A DNA stretch of 64,000 bases from Liriodendron chinense (GCA_003013855.2 ML058588.1:1973128-2037127); one strand, 5' to 3'. Counted from the stretch's first letter, positions 23,151 to 36,027 are shown. Numbers and translations: made by a program. The notes: generated by a model not told the origin, from the sequence alone.

Positions 23151-23679
23151 AGAATTCCATGCGTCCCATCTCTAACACCATCTCCGCTCCAACCGGACCA
23201 AGGGTAGCCATTGTGGTAGCTCTCTCTCTAGCTCTCTCTCTCCAATCTTTTGAAGGTATGGTATTTCTATGTATTTTTTTCTCAATCTTGGTTAGGGTTT
23301 GAACATTTCAAGTGGGTTTTCTTTTTTATTTCTGATTTCTTTAGTATTTGGGTTTTTTTTTTCATTTTTTCATTTGGGTTTTCTTCTTTGATTGAGTGTT
23401 CTTCTTTGATTACATCTGAGAAAGAGACGAATAGGAGTTCGAAGGAGTGTGATTTTCATGCTCAATCAAAGAAATGTTTTTTGCTCGGATAGCTGTGTTT
23501 TATGTGGTCTACGTATGAGGTGGCAACAACTATAAAGAGTAGAAATGAAGGCTTCACCTATGGATTTGCTATTTTTTTTTGTTTTATCTTCATCTGATTT
23601 TGCTTATTCTAGGTTTCTTCAGCCATGAACCTGCAATCATCGAAAGAAACAAATGGTTTCGTCAACCGTTCCACTGTTG
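23151..23679. other. Intergenic, nothing recognised
   Basis: CT-rich then T-rich sequence. The short frame near 23250-23492 is Phe-rich low-complexity and matches nothing I know. Confidence 0.4.
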
Positions 23680-25765
23680 CCCCTTTATCTGGCATGAAAA
23701 CTATCTCTCTCTCCCCCTTAAACATTGAATGTCCAAACCATATATTTTAAAACCTGGACTGGATAGGTTCTAGGTTTCTTCAATCATGCCATACCTGTTG
23801 TTTGTTCGATGAAATTCCCCAATGGGTCAAGACCCATTTTCAGTGTCTCAATTCTAACTTTTGCAAATGGATTTTACTTTTTCATAGTGTAGCCCGCCTG
23901 ACGTCGTGACTGCCTGATTTTTCGGGAATGAAAAACAACAATATAAATTTTTTTTTGTAAGAATGAAATAGAATATAGTGGGGAATGAAAATCTTGACAC
24001 CTGGATAATTCATCTGTTGTTGTCTTTACTTGTCATGTCAGCCAAGCTTTCAACCTGGATAATTCATATGTTGGGTTGGGTATAGTTTACTTGTTGGGCC
24101 TTTTGGTCCACTTCCAACCCATTGTGGTAGATAAGACTGCATTTCAACAATGAGGTTGTGGTGCATGTGCATTTGAAATAAAATAAAATAGAAAAACTAT
24201 CCCCTTTATCTGGCATGACAACTATCTCTCTCTCCCCCTTAAACATTGAATGTCCAAACCATATATTTTAAAACCTGGACTGGATAGGTTCTAGGTTTCT
24301 TCAATCATGCCATACCTGCTGTTTGTTCGATGAAATTCCCCAATGGGTCAAGACCCATTTTCAGTGTCTCAATTCTAACTTTTGCAAATGGATTTTACTT
24401 TTTCATAGTGTAGCCCGCCTGACGTCGTGACTGCCTGATTTTTGGGGAATGAAAAACAACAATATAAATTATTTTTTTGTAAGAATGAAACAGAATATAG
24501 TGGGGAATGAAAATCTTGACACCTGGATAATTCATCTGTTGTTGTCTTTACTTGTCATGTCAGCCAAGCTTTCAACCTGGATAATTCATCTGTTGGGTTG
24601 GGTATAGTTTACTTGTTGGGCCTTTTGGTCCACTTCCAACCCATTGTGGTAGATAAGACTGGTAAAGTTGTTACTCCAACACCACGTACACGTAAACTTT
24701 AATTTATTTTATCTTTTTGATAGGGGAAATAGACCGTACTGTTGATAGAGAGAGAGGGGGAATTTGTAACTTACAGGTTTGGTATATAAAATTTTGGACC
24801 TGACCTATCCAAGATCCAAAGAAGTTAGTACGGTATGGACGACAAACAAGCTACTTTAAGGGGTTACCCAGTTCTGGGTAAAAGTCACAGAGTTAAGATT
24901 GAAAACGTTTACCTAAAATGAAAAGTATCACATCGGGCGGACTGCAGCACTGACGGACTAAAAACCCCTTACTTTTGTTGTTATATTTAATAAAAAAACA
25001 TTCTTACTTTGTCTTATATCACCCCTTACTTTTAGAACTGTGGACCTATTAAGTAGACAACAACAGAAATGAACAGTACAGTCGGTTCGAAAGTTGGACC
25101 TATTAAGTAGACAACCCAACCCATATCAAATGAACAACCCGGAAAACCAGGTGAAGGTTGGGATTGTGGTAGATAAGACTGCATTTCAACAATGAGGTTG
25201 TGGTGCATGTGCATTTGCAATAAAATAAAATAGAAAAACTATCCCCTTTATCTGGCATGACAACTATCTCTCTCTCCCCCTTAAACATTGAATGTCCAAA
25301 CCATATATTTTAAAACCTGGACTGGATAGGTTCTAGGTTTCTTCAATCATGCCATACCTGCTGTTTGTTCGATGAAATTCCCCAATGGGTCAAGACCCAT
25401 TTTCAGTGTCTCAATTCTAACTTTTGCAAATGGATTTTACTTTTTCATAGTGTAGCCCGCCTGACGTCGTGACTGCCTGATTTTTGGGGAATGAAAAACA
25501 ACAATATAAATTATTTTTTTGTAAGAATGAAACAGAATATAGTGGGGAATGAAAATCTTGACACCTGGATAATTCATCTGTTGTTGTCTTTACTTGTCAT
25601 GTCAGCCAAGCTTTCAACCTGGATAATTCATCTGTTGGGTTGGGTATAGTTTACTTGTTGGGCCTTTTGGTCCACTTCCAACCCATTGTGGTAGATAAGA
25701 CTGCATTTCAACAATGAGGTTGTGGTGCATGTGCATTTGAAATAAAATAAAATAGAAAAACTCCC
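23680..25765. repeat. About 521-bp unit, three copies, the last offset by a 500-bp insert
   Basis: Copies start at about 23680, 24201 and 25243 (CCCCTTTATCTGGCATGA). Copies 2 and 3 are nearly identical. Copy 2 is cut at about 24661 and the array resumes at about 25163. A 19-bp phrase ATTGTGGTAGATAAGACTG lies at both edges of the intervening sequence. No coding capacity. Confidence 0.85.
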
Positions 25766-25899
25766 ACACACGTGTAACATAGCCAGAATATCCCACCCAT
25801 ATAAAAGGTAACCTACAACACGTACTCATGTATTGAAAGCATTATCATGGTGGGACAACTGCACTTGTTTGAGCCTAGGCAATCCAACCGGCAGACGCC

Positions 25900-26440
25900 G
25901 TTTTGGATGGGTAGGACATCAACTAGTTTTGATATGGCTGCCAAAGCGCCCTGAAATTACTTCGTCTGATTGCTGAATTTATGGGTGCGCTGGCTGTCAG
26001 AGCACCTTGAAATTACTTCGTCTGGATTGCTGAATGTATAGGTGCGCGTTGGTTGCAAGAGCACCCTGAAATTACTTCATCTGGATTGTTGAATTTATGG
26101 GTGTGTTGGACTCCAGTTTACTCTAAAATTCCTTGAATTCGAAATGGGTGAATTTTGGGGTGCGCTGGACTGCAGTGCACCCTAAAATTATTGAAGTTCT
26201 AGTTGCTGAATTTATGGGTGCGCTGGACTGTAGTGCACCCCGAAATTCTTTGAATTCGAAATGTGGGTGAATTTTGGGGTGCGCTGGACTGCAGTGCACC
26301 CTGAACTTAATTAAGTTCTGGTTGCTGAATTTATGGGTGCGCTGGACTGCAGTTCACCTTGAAATTCGTTGAATTCGAAATGGGTGAATTTTGAGGTGAG
26401 CTGGACTGTAGTGCACCTTGAAATTACTTAAGTTCTGATT
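25900..26440. repeat. About 60-bp tandem array
   Basis: Eight or nine imperfect units carrying GTGCGCTGGACTGCAGTGCA, followed alternately by CTGAAATTACTT or GAATTCGAAATGGGTGAATT. Confidence 0.85.
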
Positions 26441-26694
26441 GTTGAATTTATGGGACCCATACTTGTAGATTCTGAAGTCAGACATGCGGTGGTCGAAATG
26501 AACTTCCGACGGACGATTTCGGTGATCGGAAAAGGATTCCAGTGACTGAAAAGGTTTTTCGGCGATCGGAAAAAGGGTTCTGGTGAGGTTTTTCGGCAAG
26601 AATCCCAAATACCCAAGGGATAAATAGTGAATTTTAGTGTGCGCTGACCCTAATTTTATGTATGTGCTGTCTTGTAGCACTTACGCTTGAATTT

Positions 26695-26885
26695 ACATGG
26701 AATGAATAGTGCATGCACTCGATGAATAGTGGTTTCGCTCGGTGAATAGTGCATGCGCTCGATGAATAGTGTATACGTTAGGTGAATGGTGTGTGCGCTC
26801 GATGAATTGTGCATGCGCTAGGTGAATAGTGGATGCACTCGATAAATAGTGCATGCACTTGATGAATAGTGCTCACGCATACCTT
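26695..26885. repeat. About 21-bp tandem array
   Basis: About nine units of the form GGTGAATAGTGCATGCGCTC with GATGAATAGTG variants. It lies just downstream of the 60-bp array. Confidence 0.85.
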
Positions 26886-28084
26886 TCTGCGTGTTCGCCT
26901 TAATGCCCATCTTATGAAATTAGCTATACCTTCCTCATTATAACTCCGATTGAGGCGATCTTATAGTCATTGGAAAGTGATTTCGATGCTCTACGCAGTG
27001 GATCTATAATGGTCACATTTGGACACCATCTGCCTTTTAAAAAAGGGCCCAAATTGTCTGATGATATCAACAATACGTGGTCTTCGGTAGATGATATATC
27101 ATTTTCGTCAAACGAACATTCTTTGCCCAGTCATCATCTGACTTGAACTGAACTCTTTACTGATACATATTATTGCACTTTTTTAGAATGCATATATATC
27201 TCTCGGTATTGATACGCTAGCAATAGATGATCTTGTGTCACGTCTTGTGATAATAAGATAAAACATCTCGTACTCCTGTCAATCATGAGAAATAGAAGAA
27301 CCATGCAGAGTGAGATAAAACTAGCATAATTATCTTCACTATATAAATAGTAAAATGCGCAGTTAGGTGGATTAATGATTGAGTTGAATAGATGCAATTT
27401 ATGAGTTAAGTAGGTGCAGGAGTCACTGAGCAATGGACCCATATATGGACTACATGTAAATCACTTTTTAGGCTCCAACAGATGCCCCCCTGACGTGCGG
27501 TGCCAGTCGTTACGCATTCTGGTGCCACACGTCGGTACACAGGCCTAAACTTCCATTTTTTTCTTTTGCATTTGTATATTCGAGATGTAATTGTTATCAG
27601 CTTAGGTTATCATGTCTGTGTCTATATACTACATGCAATCATTAATCTATGTTGTCATGCTTATGTTCATGTAGTATGCAATGATGTGTTGAGCATTGGC
27701 AGATTATTTGATGCAATAGCGGTGTAGTGAGTGTGGATAGATGATTTGATGCAATATCAAGTTTTCATTCATTTAATTTGATTCTGTGGATTTTGTCTGA
27801 GTACTGTCATGTGACGGAGGCATAGGGATATTTTGATTTTTCTTGCTTCTCTTCGGAATTTTGTTATCCTTTCAATCTTGCAGATGCTGCTCCGGTATCG
27901 CTATAGTCTGGTTTGAACTTTCATCATTTTGATCTTATTATCTTCTCATAGTACTTCTGTCTTCATCGCCTTTTAGTACTGCTAACTTGATTTTCAGCAT
28001 AACCAACTCGTTGCGGTGTGGGGGTTACTCTAACTCATTGTTGGTCCCTTGGAGTATTTTACCCGGTAGATGTACGCGCCCATA
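26886..28084. other. Intergenic, no supported gene
   Basis: Short frames only and no terminal repeats. Some of it may belong to the decayed gypsy element whose gag lies at 31.2-31.7 kb, but I cannot show a boundary. Confidence 0.4.
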
Positions 28085-28480
28085 ATCTTAACTCTTTAAA
28101 GATACCGATAAAAGATTTATAAAATTCTGTAATTGGTAGATAGATATAATCCCATAGCAAGTGGTGACGGTAGATGGATATAATCCCATAGTTGGTGATG
28201 ATGGCAGATGGATAGAATCCGGTAGCTGGTGATGACGATAGATATACATAACCCGACAGCAACGGAGTATATGTATATGAAGATTCTTGGCGAATAATGA
28301 CAAAATAGGTGTACATGAAAATCTGTGACTGATGTCGATTGAGTATATATGCATACGAAGATCCATAACTTATATCAACAATGAGGTATATATCCAGAGA
28401 TCTATGACTGTTATCAAAGAAAGGTATGTAGAAGTCTGCAATCGATACTGGCAGTCGGTGTATAAAAGTTTTGTAATCAC
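28085..28480. repeat. Degenerate 45-bp tandem array
   Basis: Units such as GGTAGATGGATATAATCCCA and GGTGATGATGGCAGATGGAT recur. Minus-strand frames across it are rich in Tyr and His because of the repeat. Confidence 0.6.
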
Positions 28481-29594
28481 TTCTAATAGTTAATATGCAA
28501 AAGCATGTAATCAATATTGGTTTGGCGCACAAATAACAAGTTGCGGAGTTTCCCCCTTTTATTTTATTTTCTTTGGTGATGTCAATGGGTATCTCTCAGG
28601 CTAGGAGATGAATGGTAGTGGCTCAAGAGTTAGGGTCTGATGGCCTGCATGTCCCTGTACTCTCTGTGAAAATTGAAGAGATATGAGGTGTGGTGAGTGT
28701 GACAGCTTTGGACCTTTCTCTAGGCCTGCTAGAACACCAAAGTTGGTTGTTAGACTTGATCCTGATGCTACTTTCGACATTGCTTTGTCTTCTTGAACTC
28801 CTTTTATTCTGTGTCTCCTTGATGTATCCTACTTGACAAGAGAATCGATACAAGTACTTTGCGTGAGTTTATATGATAACTTGTGGGTTTACAATATCAT
28901 GTTCAAGTTTAGGTAACAATGTGATGATTGTACTATCATCCTATTATAATCATGTTTTATGGAACAATTTATCACTTTATACTATCGTGTTGATGTAATG
29001 TATGTAAGTGGTGTGCGAATTTGAATGATAATCACAGATAAAATGATAAATGAATCAGGAGATGTGTACAAGTAGTGCGATAAATGGATTGAAAGAGGAT
29101 AAGTATTCGACAAGATCATTTCCCTTTTGACTCTTCTGGCCTTTGTTTGCGTGTCGTTGCTTTGGTGAATATATAAGCTTGCTGCACTCCATGTATATCT
29201 CTAGGAATCCAGGAATGTATCTTCAAGTCCGGCATAGATTAATGGCATAAGATTCAGTTTATACTTGTGACATGAAGTATTGTAGGATTCAGTTTATACT
29301 CGTGACGTGTAGTATTCTATCAGGACTGCCGGTCCTCCAGAAATATCCATTAGCCTTATGGTCATCGATCCATTAGAGAACCTCCTGGACTTTATAATTT
29401 ATATTTTGATTAGATGACTATTTTAGTAGATACTTGAGTAATTCGTCTCTTTCCTTAGCTACTCAGATATCCATGCCTGAGTTCCTTAGGGTTTCGCAAG
29501 TCTTCTTTAGATGACCCATCAATGGTAGCACTGCCTATCGTTTTGAGCTTGAGACTGACCTTATGTTTTTAGTACCTCACTGCTATATTTGTCT
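28481..29594. other. Intergenic, nothing recognised
   Basis: No supported gene. A short duplication (GATTCAGTTTATACTTGTGA near 29250 and 29287) is visible. Confidence 0.4.
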
Positions 29595-29599
29595 ATGGT

Positions 29600-29795
29600 A
29601 CCTCTTGGCCTGCCCCCAGCCATTTTCTTCTCATAAATTTTAGCTTTTCATCGTGCGTCAAGGCTTGCCCCCAGTAATTTCCTTCTTATAAATGTTGGCT
29701 TTTAACCATGCATCAAGGCTTGTCTCCAGTAATTTTCTTCTTATAAACTTTAGCTTTTCACTATGCATCAGGGCTTGCCCCCAGTGTATCCGGCC
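29600..29795. repeat. 55-bp tandem array, four starts
   Basis: The word TGCCCCCAG or its variant recurs at 29611, 29666, 29721 and 29776, an exact 55-bp period, followed by TTCTTATAAA-type sequence. Confidence 0.9.
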
Positions 29796-30439
29796 CATTG
29801 GCTCATAAAGATAACGTTTCTAAGAAAACTAAACAAATAAGAGAATAACATCACCTATAAAGACTTGAGCTTATAAAGATACATTGATGAAGAAAGCTCC
29901 ATGTTCTAGGAATCTATATTAAAGGCTAACTGATCATAGTCTTCAATCGTATGCTCTCGTTCTAAAACAATTCATAAGAGAAAGCCAAAGATATTTTAAT
30001 GCAAAATGAGATATAATAGAATGCCCAAACCATCTTCATATGAAGTCATATATAAGAGATCGTCGCCTCCGATTTACTCCCGTATAGAGTAAAAGAATGC
30101 TATAATGATAATAATAAAACCCATGATAATATGGTAAAATGAAAGTGTTGCACCTCATGTAGATTCTCTAGAGAACGCGCTCCTCCAATTCAAATTGCTT
30201 AATAAACTAGATTGATCTAAAGAAATGATGGAGATATGATCGATGCCAATGATTGAATGACTTCGCAATTAATAATAGTGTCGTTGATTGATTAAAGAAA
30301 TATATATTTTTAGCTTGATCTAGTGGCATAGATATTTGATTCGTGTGATGTTAAGGTCTTACTTAACGATATGGTGATTTCATTTTGATCTGATTGACGT
30401 AACGATTTAGTTCTTGTATGGATATTTCATCTTGATATG

Positions 30440-30735
30440 AAAATTTGATATTCGATTTGATTGATTGCTCTTCATGTGGTTCAGTTTAGACCCGTGACCT
30501 AGGGTATCTTAGAACTGTATTGGTTTAGTTTAGACCTGTATCCTGGGGTATTTTTAGAACTGTATTGGTTCAATTTATACCCATAGCCTGGGGTATTTTA
30601 GAATTGTATTAGTTTAATTTAGACTCGTAGCTTGGGGTATTTTAGAACTGTATTGGTTCAGTTTAGACCCGTAGCCTAGGTATTTTAGAACTGTATTGGT
30701 TCAGTTTAGACCCGTAGCCTGGGGTATTTTATGTA
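30440..30735. repeat. 44-bp tandem array, about six copies
   Basis: The unit contains GTTTAGACCCGTAGCCTGGG and TATTTTAGAACTGTATTGG. Starts at 30483, 30527, 30572, 30616, 30660 and 30703 give a period of 43-45 bp. Confidence 0.9.
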
Positions 30736-31199
30736 TAGAGTCGGTAGGGTTTATCTAGGCACTGTGGCACTTACAGGAACCTAGTGAGTCAGCTAACAAT
30801 TTTCAGAGATTGTCTTTTCATTACACTTTTGATTATGGTACCTGTCGTTGAGGCAAGTTACACGAATATTTATATATGCAATGACACAATGTAAGTGGAT
30901 GCATAAATGTATAGAAGATGTAGTGCAACGATGAAATGGATGCATAGATGAACACATGTACACCTCTGCTTTCTTTCTAGCCTTTCACAACTACTAATAA
31001 GTGTTCATGGCTTTTCAGGTTTGAGAAACGGAGTCCCTGGGCGAGTATTTTCTTGGGTTATGGCTGCTGAAGTCATTCCGGGCGGACTCTTCCTGAGTTC
31101 TTCGATTTTCAAGTTGATGATGCCTCAGTTTATCATCCTTTAAATCTTTCCTTTTAGGGTGAAGCAGTTTTTAGTTTTATGTCCCACAATCCGGTGGTA
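30736..31199. other. Intergenic, nothing recognised
   Basis: No long frame. It lies directly downstream of the gypsy gag fragment on the minus strand and may be its eroded continuation. Confidence 0.35.
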
Positions 31200-31712
31200 C
31201 TTATAATAATTAGGGTCGCCCATGCATCCTACTTCATTCGGCCAGATGGGCTTTAAGAATTGCAACTCTCCTTCTTTGATTAACTATTCCATAATTGGGA
31301 CGAAGTTGTCCACATCGAATGTCTGTGATTTGTTTGCTCCATCTCTTTCAGCAATTGTCGCCTGCCACTGGTCCTTGAATCCCTTGCCCTTGTCTTGAGC
31401 CTTTGAAATCTTGATTTCCATCTTGCATCCTTGCCTTGGTTGCTTTCGATCCCTAGTGTTCTTTCTCTTGTCAACGCTGGTCATCTCTCCCATTTCGCAT
31501 CTTGATCTTTTGACTTTAGGTCGTGTCCTCGAGACGGTTTGCTCCACCACATGGGCTTTTGCAGTCAAATCTTGAAAAGTGGGAAAGCTATCATCTTCCA
31601 GCCTGCATAAAATCATTGGGTCCATAGTTTGCATACACTTCTTCACTTGTTCGGCCTCGCTGGGCAGTTCCCGACATTGGGCTGCCATCATTCCCCATCT
31701 ATCATGCATCAA
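31200..31712 (-). pseudogene. Ty3/gypsy gag fragment with zinc-knuckle remnant
   Basis: The minus-strand frame includes ELPSEAEQVKKCMQTMDPMI and LEDDSFPTFQDLTAKAHVVE, a typical gypsy gag pattern. A shifted frame just downstream (31283 to about 31160) gives a YYKYHRIVGHKTKNCFTLK knuckle (family form CxYHRxxGHxTxxCxxLK) with the first Cys lost. No LTR could be assigned. Confidence 0.7.
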
Positions 31713-31834
31713 ATCTCTTTACTGACTCTCCCTGCCTCTGTCGGACCAAGGCCAAATTTGTCAACGATATTTCCCACTTTAGAGAGAAGAACTGTGAAAT
31801 AAAGCTGCTTTACATTTCAAGGGTATGCACCCAA

Positions 31835-32000
31835 TTTCCACTATTTCCTGTAGTGTGGTCCACTTAAGACTTGCATCCACCTCTTTTTTTTTGTCTTATG
31901 CCCCAAAATGATATGGAAAATGGATAAATGGTATGGATGAAACATATATATCACAGTAGGACCCACATAGCCCATGTCAGGGCCGTCCGTCTCGGACCTT
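31835..32000. mobile_element. MITE family A, right half
   Basis: Contains CCTGTAGTGTGGTCCACTTA and TGGATAAATGGTATGGATGA, ending near CCCACATAGCCCATGTCAG. The left half is missing. Confidence 0.6.
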
Positions 32001-32039
32001 TTGATGTCTTTTGGTTGAATCCCTTGTGGATTGTCCACC

Positions 32040-32510
32040 CACGCTGCCAAAAGCAAGCGGGCTATTGGACAATGCTTAGTGTGTCCCATCATGATATATG
32101 TATTTTATCCACACCGCCCATCCGTTTTATGAGTTAATTTTAGGACATCCTAGCAAAAAAGAGGTGGATTCATAACTCAAGTGTGTCACATGAGAGGAAA
32201 CAATGGGGATCACTTACCACCATTGAAACATTTGTATAGCCACAAAAGTTTCATATCATGCTAAGTTTTTGGTGTTTTCACTTCATCCTAGTGTGAATGA
32301 ACTTATAAATGGCTTGGATGGCCTATAAATATCAAGGTGGGGCTAGGAAGATTTCAATGGTAGGAAACTCTTTCCCCAGTTTTCCCTCTCTTGTGGCCCA
32401 CTTGAGTTCTAGATCCACCTCATTTTTTGCAATGTCCTAAATTAAGATATAAAAAAAAATAATTAACGGGGTGGATTTCTCAAAAACATCAGAATGGGCC
32501 TCACCTAGCA
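32040..32510. mobile_element. MITE family A
   Basis: The left end holds GTGTCCCATCATGATATATG and ATCCACACCGCCCATCCG; the right end holds CATCAGAATGGGCCTCACC. The right TIR is somewhat eroded. Confidence 0.7.
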
Positions 32511-32594
32511 TCCCAACAAAAGAACAACCTTTTGCAGGAAATCCACATCCACAACCAATCCGGACGAATAGGGATTGTGTCCTTCCACCACTCA

Positions 32595-33066
32595 GACAAT
32601 AATCTGTTCAGGCTTGGCTCTATGGTCCACCGTGATGTAAGGTATTATCCACACAGTTCTTCCCTTTTCTTAGATCATTTTATTGCTTGATCCAAAAAAT
32701 GAGGCAGGTCCACAACTTAAGTGGACCACACCAAAGGAAGCAGCGGTGATAATGACACCTATCGTTGAAACCTTTTTAAGGGCCAACATGATTTTTTTAC
32801 CATACAACCTGTTCATAAGGTCATGTAGACCTGGATGAAATGAAAACACAAATATCATCTTGATCCCAAACTTCTACAGCTCCAAAGAAGTTTTTGATGG
32901 TGGGCTTTCAATCCCCACTTTGTGGTCTGTTGAAGCCTTGGTTTTGCTTCATTGTTTTGGTTCATATCCTACAATGATCTATAAATATGGATGGACGATG
33001 TGGATGAAACCCTTACATCACGATGGGCCCCACAGAGCCATGCCAGGACAGATTATTGTTCGGGCG
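32595..33066. mobile_element. MITE family A, complete copy
   Basis: The left end reads GACAATAATCTGTTCAGG and the right end its inverted form CCAGGACAGATTATTGTTC. The next segments (GGCTCTATGGTCCACCGTGA against CACGATGGGCCCCACAGAGC) also pair, so the TIR is long. Confidence 0.85.
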
Positions 33067-33134
33067 GGGTAGGATGCAACCCGTAGCAAGATTGGTGCTG
33101 TGAAAGGTTGCCAGGATTGTGTGCACTGACCTTG

Positions 33135-33545
33135 CTAAAACCAGACAGTTTTCTCAAGGGCTCTGTGGGGCCCACCATAATACATGTGTTTTATCAAGTT
33201 GTTCATCCATTCTGAAAGATTATTTTAGGGCATGAGCCCAAAAAGGAGGCAGATTGAATGTTGATCACTTGGACCATGCCACAGAAATAGTGGGATTAAT
33301 TAAATGCCCACAACCCAAAACCTTTGGGGACCATAGAAGTTTTGGATCAAGCTGATATTCATGTTTTCCCTTCATCCAGGTCTATGTGACCTTATGAACA
33401 GGTTGGATGGAAAATAAACATCATGGTGAGCCTTAGGAAGGTTTTAGCGGTGGGCGCTATTGTCTCACCATTTTTTATGGCGTGGTCCACCAGATATTAG
33501 GATCTACTTCATTTTTGGGCTAATGCCTTCAAATGAGATGAATGT
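33135..33545. mobile_element. MITE family A, right end lost
   Basis: The left end has GGGCTCTGTGGGGCCCACCA, and the body follows the family order up to TTTTTGGGCTAATGCCTTCA. It then runs into the different element at about 33560. Confidence 0.7.
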
Positions 33546-33559
33546 TAACTTCATTTTAA

Positions 33560-33882
33560 TTTTTTATTTAGTACTTTAGTTTATTTGAATTAAATGGATG
33601 TTAATTTAATGATTTTATTTTTATTTAATAAAAAAATAAACCCTTCATTATGTAAAACATCTCTAAACAGGAGATAAGAGCAAATGTGCCGAATTAACAA
33701 ATTTCAGACATTTATTAACAAACCGGTTGTTTCAAATTCAGTACTTAATTTTTCGACTTCAGCAACAATTATCAAACAGGTTTTTAAACTTCAAATTCAG
33801 ACTTCAGATTCAGATTTCAAATTCAAGCTTCAGATTTCAGATCCAGGCTTCAGACTTCAGATTTGACAAACGGGCCCTTAGT
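33560..33882 (-). mobile_element. Small MITE with CTGAA subterminal repeats
   Basis: The right edge is CAAACGGGCCC next to TTAG. Read on the minus strand it starts GGGCCCGTTTG and holds about eleven copies of CTGAA or CTGAAT in 120 bp. This layout is common in small Harbinger- or hAT-like MITEs; the left terminus is not clear. Confidence 0.5.
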
Positions 33883-33904
33883 AGTACTGATTCCTCCCAT
33901 GTCT

Positions 33905-34450
33905 AGGTCGGTACTAGCCAGTGCTAGAAAAGCTCTGTGAGCCCCACAATGGTCGTCTAAGTATTTTATCCATGCTGGCCATCCATTTTACCATTTCATT
34001 TTAGGGCAGGAGTCCTGCCCTAAAATGAGGCGAATCCAAATCTCAAGTGGACCACATCATAGGAAACATTGGTGATTGAACACTCACCATTAAAAACTTC
34101 TACGGGGCATAAGAGTTTTTTTTTTATCAATCTAATGTTTATGTTTTCCATTCATCTAGGTCTATGTGACCTAATCAACCGGTTGGATGGCAAGTAAACA
34201 TTACATTGGGGCATATAGGATGTTCTTAATAGTGGGTGTTCAGTAACCATTGTTTCATGTGGTGTGGTCCACCTGAGATTTAGATCTACCTCATTTTTGG
34301 GCTCATGCCCCCCTTGAGATTTAGATCTACCTTATTTTTAGGCTCATGCCCTAAAATGAGTTAGTAAAATGGACGGATGAAGTGGACACTACACATCCAT
34401 CATGGTAGGGCCCATAGAGTACCGACTAGGACAAATGTCGGTGCTGGAGG
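33905..34450. mobile_element. MITE family A, with internal partial duplication
   Basis: Left CGGTACTAGCCAGTGCTAGA pairs with right ACCGACTAGGACAAATGTC. The phrase GAGATTTAGATCTACC plus TTTTGGGCTCATGCCC occurs twice in a row near 34280-34350, a short tandem duplication. Confidence 0.8.
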
Positions 34451-34484
34451 ACTTAGATTCGGTAGTTACCCCTCCTGCAATACT

Positions 34485-34712
34485 GATATTTTGGTACTTG
34501 TTGGTGTTGGAAAAGATGTATGGGCCGCCCATGATGTATGTATTTTATCCTTGCCATCCATCCATTGTCTAGTTCATTTTAGGGCATGAATCCAAAAATG
34601 AGATGGATAAAAATCGAAAGTGGACCACACCACTAGAAACAATGGTGGTGAATGGATGGAGTGGATGGTCAACATGGATAAAACACATGCATCATTGTGG
34701 GGCTTATTGTTG
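34485..34712. mobile_element. MITE family A, internally deleted copy
   Basis: Has both arms (GCCCATGATGTATGTATTTT and AAAACACATGCATCATTGTG) but little between them; about 230 bp long. Confidence 0.7.
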
Positions 34713-35338
34713 TACCCTATTTCTGACAATTGTCAAATAACAGGATACATGTCAGTAGACAAATGCGGCCAATTGCATTTTGCCGCCAAGATGAGAGGCC
34801 GATTGCAGCTCGCAACCCAAGCAAGTGGCTAAGTGTTAATGGAACAATAGTACGTCGATTGATGTCTGTATCAAAGGAACAATGGCCGATTGTCGTTTTG
34901 CAAACAGGACAGCGGTCGATTGTCGTTTCAGGAGTGGAGCTTATAAGCTGTTAACAGGACATGTGTCCAGATAAGAAAGTAGTAATGGAAAAGAATCTCT
35001 GGAGGGTAAGCGGTTACCAAGACAGGTGTCGCAACGAGATAAGAAGGAAGCCTCTAGAAGGCTATAATTATGAGAAACATTTATTGTAATCGTTAGGTAG
35101 TGGAGCATCTGGAGAGTTCCTTAACGCCGATTCAAGTCTTTAGGAGTCTATAAAAGCAGGAAAAAGAAACAGAGAAAAAGGTCCAATACCAACCAAATCA
35201 AATCCAATATCTCAGTTTATCTTTTTCTAGTCTTTTATTAGTCTAGTTTATCTTTTGCATAATCGTTCTTTAGATTAAATCGCATTTCGTCTCGAAATGT
35301 AAACTACAGTTTGTTTCACACAACCGATTGTAAGTATT
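34713..35338. other. Possible old LTR fragment, target of the miniature retrotransposon
   Basis: No gene. The stretch ending near GATTGTAAGTATT has the texture of an LTR R/U5 region (CTTTTGCATAATCG, then TCGAAATGTAAACTACAG), but no second copy or PBS is present. The sequence resumes at 37165 after the inserted element. Confidence 0.35.
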
Positions 35339-36025
35339 TGTTGGGCTGAACGCCTCAACTCTTCATGCGTGAAGACCACCGACCGGCGATGGAGTTTTCC
35401 TCCTCACTGACAGAGGAGAGAGGTTGGACAGAGAGTGGCCGGGCGCCCGGGCCCTTCAGTGGCCGGGCACCCGAAATTCAGTTTTTCAATAGTTTCTCGC
35501 TGGACTGTTTTTTGGTTGGCCGGGCGCCCGACCCTGCGCGAACTGCTTGTACGCAGTTTCCTTCTTGGACTTGGTTTCTTGCGCGGTTTTGCGCAAGGAG
35601 TTTCTAATTCCGGTTTTCTCCTATTTAAGAAGATGTAATCCGAGATTAGGGTTGCCACTAAGGGCCGCCAATGAGCCGAGGGATTGAGAGGGTTCTAGGG
35701 GAGAGAAAGAGCTATGGAGGAAGCTTGGAGTTCTCTGGGTTGAGGGAAAGGGATGGGTTTGTCCTCCTCATGTGAGAATTAGCTTCGGGTGGCTTGGGAT
35801 TTCTCTTGTGGGCTGTGATCTATGGTTTTCTTCTGTAATCTCTTGTAACTTCTGATTCGTAGTGGATTGGTGTCGCTTTGTGCCGTGGTTTTTTACCCGT
35901 GAGGTGTTTTTCCACGTAAAATTTGGTTTGCCTTCTTGTGTGTGATGATTTGCTTGTTGATTGCCATTGTGGTGTGTTCCTCGCCTGCTTTGATTGCTTC
36001 CGCTGCGGGGCTCCTAACCCTAACA
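35339..36025 (+). repeat. 5' LTR of the miniature element
   Basis: 687 bp. U3 carries three copies of the palindromic core GGGCGCCCG or close variants. Confidence 0.95.
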
Positions 36026-36027
36026 AG

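Noticed and set aside
22955..23302. Proline/serine-rich plus-strand frame of 115 codons
   Set aside because: It crosses the CT run and poly-C tract and has no recognisable protein feature.
28059..28532. 157-codon minus-strand Tyr/His-rich frame
   Set aside because: Translation of a degenerate tandem repeat.
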